DNA of 64,000 nt. It comes from Nitzschia sp. pyKryTriq1 (Eukaryota; Bacillariophyta; Bacillariophyceae; Bacillariales; Bacillariaceae). The notes beneath the pieces are model-generated. The model did no database searches and was not told the origin of the DNA. It was given only the letters and a program-made list of their open reading frames with translations. Made by a program: the position numbers and the translations under genes. The DNA lies in contig OY101120.1 of the NCBI GenBank assembly GCA_956465555.1, positions 310,001-374,000 of the forward strand, given 5' to 3'. Positions 56,902 to 64,000 of this stretch are shown one piece after another (position 1 is the stretch's first letter; the number at the start of each line of letters is the position of its first letter).

Positions 56902-57954
56902 CTAGGTGCTGCGACGTCTCAGGATCTTGGTACGGAACCACTGACGAAACCCGCGTTTCTCTCCGTTCTTGTTGCGTCGAAAGCACCAGTATCTCGGAGC
57001 TTCTTCCTCTTCCTCATCTTTGAAATTACAACAGGGAATGAGGAAAAATAGAGCAGCCAGCAAGAGGAAGACCCACGCAACGTGATCCATCCAGGTCATT
57101 TGATTCCACAATGATTGCTGGCTTTTGGGTCGAAATTCGTAGGAATGCTTGGCCTCAAAGGGGTCCGGGCAACCGTTAGGATATTCCATAGGGGAGCAAG
57201 AATCGCTATAAGAAAGAAGTCCATAAATGCCATCCCCGCCACCGTCACCCCCGTTGTTTTGGCCATCATCATTCGAAACTGCCAAATATACTTGGACGCA
57301 TTCCATATTTCCGACTGCCGTATTGAACTCTTCCAAGTCGTCCAAGGTGGTGACATCACCACTCCCTGTGCAATAGGCTCCTGGAAAGAGACTTTGAACA
57401 AAGCTCCCATCCGCAGCGCAGCTTGTAGTGTAACTGGAATATCCGGAATATAGTCTTGCATTGTTGTCCATGGTATTAGCATCGCCACCATCACCACCTG
57501 AGTAAATAGTACATTGGTCGGTAGCATCGCCGTAATCATCAATACCCATCGATTCCGCAAAGGTTTCCACGCCTTGTGTCGTGAAGAAGGAGTTGATGTA
57601 TCTCTTTCGTTGGCAAGGATTCTGGGGTGTTTCTTGACCCACGGGTACTCCATAAAGCGAGTAGGCAACATTGGCTCGGTAACAGGGCGTTCGTCCCATG
57701 TACCAGTAGTCGCCATTTCCGTCTCCACCACATCCATTGTCATAGTCATCGGCACTGTTTCCGTACTCCGACCAAACGCAACGATGATACTGGAGATAGA
57801 TTTCCGCGTACGTGTCTCCATTCATGAGATTCCTGACAATATTGGCTGGATTGCTTTGATACATTGGCGTTTCATTTCCAAGGACCAGCACGTTTTGAGT
57901 CAAAAGAAGAAAGCCTGTAGTCTGCACGAGCAGCCGCTTGGAATACGGTGTCAT
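56902..57954 (-). CDS. Type I membrane protein, tandem paralog A
   Basis: Single exon, 350 aa. Signal peptide (LLVQTTGFLLLTQNVLVLG), Cys-rich lumenal domain, one membrane segment (HVAWVFLLLAALFFLIPCC) and a basic cytosolic tail ending KILRRRST. The lumenal part shares many blocks with the gene at 58952-60571: YHRCVWSEYG, CGGDG, YMGRTPCYRANVAYSLYGV, RYINSFFTTQGVE, GAYCTG and SYSDSCSPMEYPNGCPDP. Spacing of cysteines is conserved, suggesting disulfides. Asp/Gly-rich loops could bind calcium, but that is inference. No named family recognised; it looks like a stramenopile-restricted group. It lacks the intron found in its neighbour. Confidence 0.85.
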   Translation of the reverse strand: MTPYSKRLLVQTTGFLLLTQNVLVLGNETPMYQSNPANIVRNLMNGDTYAEIYLQYHRCVWSEYGNSADDYDNGCGGDGNGDYWYMGRTPCYRANVAYSLYGVPVGQETPQNPCQRKRYINSFFTTQGVETFAESMGIDDYGDATDQCTIYSGGDGGDANTMDNNARLYSGYSSYTTSCAADGSFVQSLFPGAYCTGSGDVTTLDDLEEFNTAVGNMECVQVYLAVSNDDGQNNGGDGGGDGIYGLLSYSDSCSPMEYPNGCPDPFEAKHSYEFRPKSQQSLWNQMTWMDHVAWVFLLLAALFFLIPCCNFKDEEEEEAPRYWCFRRNKNGEKRGFRQWFRTKILRRRST

Positions 57955-58951
57955 GGTGCTATGTTGTTTTAGTACTGTAATAACAATATTATGATGAGTT
58001 GTAGGTTGACTCTGTTAAAATGAATTGTGGGTGATCGGTATTGGTGTGGCTGTGCGTTGGAGGGGCGTTGTGGTGGTTTGCCAGATTTCCAAAAATGTGA
58101 GCGTGCACCATGTCGTAGAATCTATACCACAAAAGTTGCATGTGCCAATCCTCTACTGACAGAACGTTGGTGCAGTTGTCGTCACAATAATGCTTCCTCC
58201 AAGGAATTCGGAGAGCAATCAGAGAACGGATGTAGAGCATTCAACGGATGCGCCGAGATAACTCCATTGTCCTTGATCCGTTAAGGTGCACTTTGTCGAT
58301 CCGATGGAAAAATCTAGCGAGTGAAAGCGTGAAAGCAAGATACCATTTACCATTCGAAGTAATCCAATCGTCTCGCCAAAGAAAATTCGCTCTCGCTTCG
58401 AGCACCCGGAAATACTGGTAGTAGTCCACCAGTATCATTCATACTCGGGTAGAGCTACCCACCGTAAAGCAGCGAAAAAGTGCAATGCCTAATTTAGCTA
58501 ATACCTTGACGGTCGAGAGGGAATCTCTGCTGGCTACTACTAGTTTACTTTCGCACTGGAGTCTCTAGTTGTCTCAGGGGACTTGAGACGCATAGCAGAA
58601 ACTCTTCTTTACCGGTAGTATGCTCCAGTACCGGTACAGTGCAGTCAAATGAACCGTACAGTGAAAAGTTGTGGTATGGTACAGTACTCCGGGTATGGCA
58701 AAGTAGGGAGACAGACTACTTGTAAACGTGCGATGGAAATTTGGTATCTGAAAAGAAGGTGCTGAAATATTAATTGAGGGTTCACGTTAATTTCTTCTAG
58801 TGATATTTCATATTGTGGATGCGTGAAGACATGGATGATGCGACGTTTTTCATTCTGGTTCTCAATCGAAATGACACAGCAGTAGACTACAGACACAGTC
58901 TGTACTCAAAAAAACAGTAGTAGTAGACTATACGAGGCGGAGAGCAGCCGC
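57955..58951. other. Intergenic between the tandem paralogs
   Basis: No gene. Holds the second copy of the 22-mer (58463-58484) and GTAC motifs at 58610-58690. Confidence 0.5.
58463..58484. repeat. Dispersed exact 22-mer, copy 2
   Basis: Identical to the string at 29706-29727, same orientation. Confidence 0.8.
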
Positions 58952-60571
58952 TTACGACTCTTGCTTTCTGCGTCCAAAGCGTCCTCGAATCCATTTGGAA
59001 ACCTTGGCCATGCGAGGTCTCTTGTACTTCTTTCCACCAGCCTCGACGGCAGGCTTGGGTGTGACTCCCTTTTCGGCCAACATGGCATCGGCAACTTGGA
59101 CTTGAGAAGCGACGGTATCCGCATCCGCAACCTCCGAGTGCATGGACTGCATGGACTTGACAGAAGGAGCAACCGAGCCTGGCTGCTCGCTGTGGACACT
59201 GTGGACCGAAGGCACAGCAGAGGGAGCACGGGAGACAGCCTCTCCAGAAGCAGAGGCTTCAGCACCTTCATTTTCAGGGGCTTGATAAGTTCCTTCGTTC
59301 TCAGCGTTGGCATCCTCTTCTTCAGCATATTCGGCTAGCTTCTCGGTGAAGGTTCGTGTGCGTTGCGAGACATCCGTGGCAACGCGTTGGAAGCTGGACG
59401 AGAACTTTTCATAAATGCTAGGGTCAGCAGCCTCTCCGGTAGTGCTTTCGATGGCTCGTCGCTTGGCTTTATCACGGATTCCGTTGGCCAAGCAGTAAAG
59501 CATGGCAGCTCCAACGAGAAGAAGAGTGGACATAATGGGCATGATCAAAGGAACGGCGCGGTAGTGAGACTGAGCGTAGTTGAAGAGCTTTTGATCGCGA
59601 GACTTCTTGATTCCGTGAGGGTCCGGGCAACGCTTGGGGTACTCGGTGTGAGAGCACGAGGACGAGTAGGAGAGCAAGTTGTAAGCAGCGCCGCCATCAT
59701 CGCCGCCGTTGGCGTTGGCATCATCGCCGTTAGCGTTGCCACTGCCGCCGTAAATCTGGTAGCATCCCAAGTTGTCCAAGTCGTCGTTGAGGTAGGTGAT
59801 TGCTCCATCGTTGGAGAGAAAGTGGTTTCCGTCGCAGTACGCTCCCTGGAAGGAGGCTGTGATGAACTGTCCATCAGCAGAGCAACCCAAAGTGGTACTG
59901 GTGTAATCGGGGTAGTACAGTTGGTTGTGGCCGCCTTGACCACCGCCATTGTCTCCCCCGTTGTTACCGTTGTTGCCTGTCTGTTGGGAAGTACAGGTGG
60001 TGGAAACTCCATAGTTGGCGTAGTCGATGCCAACATTGTCTCCAAAGGACTCGATACCTCCCGTGGTGAAGAAGGAATTAATGTAGTGTTTGGATGAGCA
60101 AGGGCTGGACGACTCGGTGCCAGCCTTGACACCGTACAACGAGTAAGCAACGTTGGCACGGAAGCACTGAGTGCGACCCAGGTACCAAAACTCGTCACCG
60201 CCGTCTCCTCCGCAACCAGTGTTGTCATCTTGCTCGTCTTCGCCGTGTCCGTATTCCGACCAGCTAAAGCAAGAAAGAGCACGTGGAGAAATAAAAAAAG
60301 TGAATCCAAAAAGGAGATTAGCATCAACTCCATCAACGCAACACTGTACCGCCCGAACCTTCCAAATATCCTTTACTTACACACAGCTGTGGTACTTGAT
60401 GTAAAGCGAGTCAAACTCTCCCGTTTGCAAATCTTGAAGGACGTTCACCGCTTCACGGTAATACATTTCATCCTGAGTGTTGGGGTTCGAGAATCCTGGG
60501 TAGTACGCAGTATCCTGGGCACCGTTGACCGCGGAGGCCAGCAACAAAGAAAGAGCAGCTACAAACTTCAT
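58952..60571 (-). CDS. Type I membrane protein, tandem paralog B
   Basis: Two exons, 60571-60381 and 60263-58952, with a 117-base intron that splits the Val codon of YHSCVWSEYG; 500 aa. Signal peptide (MKFVAALSLLLASAVNGA), lumenal domain homologous to paralog A (WYLGRTQCFRANVAYSLYG, YINSFFTTGGIESF, GCSADGQFITASFQGAYC, YSSSCSHTEYPKRCPDP), then one membrane segment (LIMPIMSTLLLVGAAMLYCLA). The cytosolic tail is long (~190 aa), Ala/Glu/Ser-rich with SVHSVHSEQ repeats, and ends in a basic patch (RGRFGRRKQES). The longer tail is the main difference from paralog A. Confidence 0.87.
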
Positions 60572-61492
60572 CTTGATGGTTGTTGATTGAACTACTTATG
60601 CTACCAAGCAGGGAATACAACAGAAATGAGAATACTGGGTAGGCGTGTCTACTGCTCGATGATGATCGATGCGCCTTCCTCTTGTTGACTTTCTTCATGC
60701 AGGCAAGCGGAGAGGTGCGAGATGGAGCGCAACGAGTACCGACTGACTCGCTCAACGCCGGGGGGCAACAAAAAATTGCGTCTGATTTCGCTACCAAGAC
60801 CACGGATTGCACATGTTTTTGAACGAACATCAGCGATACCATTCAAATTATACTCATATTAAAGGCTATATACCTATATGAAACGCATTGTGCTCCTCGC
60901 CCTTAAGTGTCAATTTTTTGGGTTTCCAATCGACGACAGTTGTTTTCAGAGTGTGAACCGGAATGATTATTTGAACTCGCAGAAAGAGTCTGAAATGTAC
61001 CTACATTCATGTAGGTTGAGCATTTCAGCTGAATTATTGCCCCACATGATAGGTCCAACATGAATAATATGCCTGAATAATTTAACCCATTTTATGAGTG
61101 CCGAGGCGGCAGGCCCATCGCTCACCGATTGGCTGGCTGGCCGGCTGGCCAGCGGTGGGTGCACCGTCTGTCTGTTGTCGGATGGTAATGTACTGAACCG
61201 GTACCGTACGGTAAAAGTACCGCGATAGGCTGTGCTGTCGGCTCGAAAGAAAACTAATGAACTATGACTACGAACTACGATACTACTTTTTAGTTGTCCT
61301 TGTTGCATCCTCCGTTATTTTAGAGGTAGTGTCCCTATCGAACAAGTGCAATCCTACTACCGGTATGCCTGCAACAGTCTGAAAAGCTGGTGTTCCAATC
61401 CGAAAGAGTCGCCGTCCTATTTCGTTGAATCTTCGTTTTCATTTGGAGTCGACAGTCAGTAGCAATACACAAACAACGCTGAATACTACACC
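60572..61492. other. Intergenic
   Basis: Divergent 5' flanks of paralog B and of the small membrane protein. GTAC motif near 61195-61222. No gene seen. Confidence 0.5.
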
Positions 61493-62023
61493 ATGATATT
61501 CTGTTGGATCGAAAAACTGGTGATCGCCTTTAGTCTGCTGGCGGCGTTTCCCCTCTTCTTTCTCGATAAGGAATTGTTTGGCCATCGTCGATTTGCCTGG
61601 CTAGTCGCCATGTGTACAGGATCTGTGCCTCCTCTTGTGTTGGACCCAGCGGACGAATTGACGGACTTGTTGGACAAAGTGACCATGGCTGCACTCTGCG
61701 TGGCTTTTGTACCACATTTTTTGAAATTGACGAAGGATTCTCCTTGGCTAGGCTTTTCTACCGTACCGCCTATTTTTTTGGTCGTTCATTTGAGTGTCAG
61801 TACTCCGGTCAATAGTCAAGCTTACTGGCGACTGCGGGCCTTTTTGCACATGACCGTCTTCATTTTACCGTACTTGAATCATTTGCCGTCGGAACCCGCT
61901 GTAGCGGAGAAAAGAGAAGAGGATAAAGAAGAAGAAACGACCAAGACTAAAGAAGAGGCATCGGTGACGAAAACTGTAACATCAAAATCCAACAAGACAG
62001 CCAAGCACAAAAAGAAGAATTGA
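61493..62023 (+). CDS. Small multispanning membrane protein with KKXX-type end
   Basis: Single exon, 176 aa. Four or five hydrophobic segments: LVIAFSLLAAFPLFFL, FAWLVAMCTGSVPPLVL, VTMAALCVAFVPHFLKL, VPPIFLVVHLSV and FLHMTVFILPYL. The last 45 residues are Glu/Lys/Thr-rich and the protein ends AKHKKKN, which fits a dilysine KKXX signal for retrieval to the ER. No family recognised. Confidence 0.75.
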   Translation: MIFCWIEKLVIAFSLLAAFPLFFLDKELFGHRRFAWLVAMCTGSVPPLVLDPADELTDLLDKVTMAALCVAFVPHFLKLTKDSPWLGFSTVPPIFLVVHLSVSTPVNSQAYWRLRAFLHMTVFILPYLNHLPSEPAVAEKREEDKEEETTKTKEEASVTKTVTSKSNKTAKHKKKN

Positions 62024-63271
62024 GACGACGGCGTGATGGTGGTCTCACTGAGGGTGATAATGGACGATATCATTGCTAGACAGTGGATATCCTAAATCTT
62101 GGATTATTCAGCACGACTTCAAGGGGCAAGCGACGAGCGACGTGCTCGTCTGTTTCTTCTTAGTAGTCACGACCATTGGCTTTCAATATTCCTCGCCGTC
62201 GTTTGGCGGTGGTGATTTACCATTTTTCTTTCTCTCGCAGCGCTTGCTAGTACTAGAGTAGATCGAGCATTACGATGTTAATACTCGCCGTGATCTACTG
62301 CTAGCTAGTTGCTAGCAGATACATTCTACATCTAGCTAGTAGTAGGAGTGCCTTCTGCGCCATTCTTGAACCAAAACTCGTCCTCGATGAGCTTCTAAGT
62401 ACCTTTTGGATTGGAAATAATATGAGAAGACTATGCTATTGTTCTCATTGTCTCAGCCACGTCTCAGTACTACACTTCTTGTTGGTCCGTCACGTGCAGT
62501 CTACTGGGTACATACTGGTACGGTATCATACCAGTACTGTACTGGGACAAGTAGTAGGAACTACTCTCTGGTAGTAGAGTAGAGCTACTGGTACCACGAG
62601 AGAGAAGGCCCTGACCGGAGTGCTAGTTCAAACCGAATCCCGTAATCACCATCCACGAGTCAAATTCCATTCCAGGGCATATCAAACGCAAGCACATCTT
62701 ATTCGCTGCGACAAATAAATAATAGTATAGACCTAGAGAGGGAGCCTTTACGGTCGTGTCCGGTCGATGGGAATGAACCCGCCATGCAAGCTACCTAGAG
62801 AAAGTTATGTTCGTACTCGTACAGGCACAAGCTAACAAAAAGTTGGGAATAATGAACTGATAATTTCCTGGACTACTTCGACATGAGCAAAGGAATAAAA
62901 ATATCAAGGAATCCAAAAACTGCAAAAACATATTTTAAAAAGATGGCGGCGCGAGTTCAGGGAGTGCGTTGGTGGTGCGCCTTGCCTGCATGCCAGCCTT
63001 CGCTTTGTTCATTTGGGGAGCTCGAGAAACAGAACGTGCTGGAAGTCGAGAGAAGTTCGCCAACTTCCGTGAACCACGCACGTTTAAAATCTCAGACTTT
63101 CTTGGAGCATCTGGTTTTTCGCCCACCTCCCGCCTCCTCCCGCCAATAAAGTTCCAGCGGCCTACGTCTTCCTCACAAAATAAACTGTTCCCGACCACAG
63201 AGACTGATGACATCGGCGGTTTCCTCTTTTTCTCTTTTGCACCTCTTTCCCTCGTTGTTATTACTTTCAAA
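62024..63271. other. Intergenic, cyclin upstream region
   Basis: No gene seen. CTAG palindromes at about 62270-62345, GTAC motifs at 62505-62600 and E2F-like sites at 63127-63144. Confidence 0.5.
63127..63147 (+). promoter_or_regulatory. Tandem E2F-like sites and CCAAT box before the cyclin
   Basis: CTCCCGCC occurs twice, ten bases apart (63127-63134 and 63137-63144), and the second runs into CCAAT at 63143-63147. This is 125-145 bases before the cyclin ATG. CCCGCC is the core of E2F/DP sites, which drive G1/S genes; the match is to the core only. Confidence 0.45.
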
Positions 63272-64000
63272 ATGCGGCTCAATAGCCAAGACCCCTTGCT
63301 ATTGCAAGACCCTACTTATGCCCATGTTCGGGACGTGCTGAAACAAATGCGTCGTGGTGAAGAAACTAGTTATCGTCGGCCACTTAGCAAGCCGATTGAA
63401 CCGTTCAACGGGGTATGGCGACAACAGATTATTGAGTGGATGTACACGCTCGTCAAATATTGCAAACTAAGACATGAAGCGGCAGCTGCAGGTGCCTACT
63501 TTTTGGACACTGCGGTCGCCCGAGGTGTTATCAAGACACCCAGCGACTACCAACTCGGTGCCATGACTTCTCTTTACTTGGGCCTCAAGGTCTTCGACTC
63601 TCCGAGCATGAGAGTTGTAAGACTAAGCAGCCTCGTCAAGTTGGGGAATGCGGAATTCACAGAAAATGACATTATTCAGATGGAACGAGATATGGTCAAG
63701 GCAATGGGTTGGCGACTCAACCCGCCCACGCCGACCTGCTTCCTGCAACAGTACCTCGTTCTTTTACCAACTTTGAACGAGTCTACCAAGACTCAGATCG
63801 AAGAAAAGGCCCTAGAAGCGCTAGAAATTGCAGTGGCGAACGAGCGCTTTTATTCCATGAAACCGTCAGTTTTGGGATGCGCGGCACTCCTGGTAGCATT
63901 GGACCGATACCTTGAAGCACAAAAGAGAACTATCCCCGGTTGCGGTGCAGAAATGATCAGCCTTTGGCAACTACGAACTTTCCTCTGCAACATGAAACAT
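63272..64000 (+). CDS. Cyclin (diatom-type), cut by the window edge
   Basis: Frame open from the ATG at 63272 to the last base, 243 codons visible, no stop yet. A cyclin box is clear: WRQQIIEWMYTLVKYCKL, HEAAAAGAYFLDTAVAR, the MTSLYLGLKVFD helix, FTENDIIQMERDMVKAMGWRLNPPTPTCFL, quoted in part only (IIQMERDMVKAMGWRLN). A second helical repeat follows (SVLGCAALLVALDRYL). The Arg/Trp/His spacing fits the cyclins expanded in diatoms rather than a clear A, B or D type. It should bind and activate a CDK. E2F-like sites upstream are consistent with cell-cycle control. Confidence 0.88.
   Translation, partial: MRLNSQDPLLLQDPTYAHVRDVLKQMRRGEETSYRRPLSKPIEPFNGVWRQQIIEWMYTLVKYCKLRHEAAAAGAYFLDTAVARGVIKTPSDYQLGAMTSLYLGLKVFDSPSMRVVRLSSLVKLGNAEFTENDIIQMERDMVKAMGWRLNPPTPTCFLQQYLVLLPTLNESTKTQIEEKALEALEIAVANERFYSMKPSVLGCAALLVALDRYLEAQKRTIPGCGAEMISLWQLRTFLCNMKH

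Noticed and set aside
62780-62800. Minus-strand GGTTCATTCCC, another B-box look-alike
   Set aside because: T-stem and acceptor pairing fail; no cloverleaf can be drawn.
62935-63282. Minus-strand frame over the cyclin promoter
   Set aside because: Arg/Lys-rich chance frame crossing the cyclin start region; no recognisable domain.

Overview
The window looks like nuclear DNA from a diatom, probably a pennate one. Three things support this. Plastid proteins carry signal peptides followed by ASAF-type motifs (SSAAAF|QAPS in the desaturase, SSTSF|LVAP in the gene at 45740). The right-edge gene is a cyclin of the kind expanded in diatoms. Genes are compact, with zero to three GT-AG introns of about 75-230 bases, and are packed on both strands with many Gln/Asn/Ser runs. 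The species cannot be fixed from the sequence. I found no tRNA, rRNA or CRISPR array. Exon joins below were read by eye, and the reading frame was checked across every junction.

Layout. 1-10 kb: a TLC/NTT-like transporter, a WD40 protein with an AT-hook-like tail, and the first member of a lineage-specific family (CRAL-TRIO-like front, DUF6824-like back). 10-25 kb: a two-span membrane protein, a helical protein, a lipoamide-dehydrogenase-like flavoenzyme, a METTL21-like methyltransferase, a plastid fatty acid desaturase, a PP2C phosphatase and an arsenite methyltransferase. 26-31 kb: phosphoenolpyruvate carboxylase and a small spliced gene. 31-34 kb: a second family member split into two halves by a Ty1/copia-type remnant. 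34.8-40.6 kb: a four-exon ZNFX1-like helicase with NFX1 and RZ zinc fingers. 41-48 kb: two more family members in opposite orientation, flanking a hypothetical protein and a plastid-targeted hypothetical protein. 49-60.6 kb: a three-domain fasciclin protein, organellar ribosomal protein uL1, the anaphase-promoting-complex subunit APC8/CDC23, and two tandem type I membrane paralogs. 61-64 kb: a small ER-type membrane protein and a cyclin cut by the right edge.

The genes do not form one pathway. PEPC, the desaturase, the transporter and the flavoenzyme fit carbon, lipid and redox metabolism in or around the plastid. APC8 and the cyclin are cell-cycle genes. The most unusual content is the four-locus CRAL-TRIO/DUF6824-like family spread over 40 kb around a ZNFX1-like RNA helicase, with one locus invaded by a retroelement. 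Intergenic DNA is also seeded with short palindromes built on GTAC (GGTACC, ACCGGT) and on CTAG/TAGTAG, which the coding sequence does not explain.
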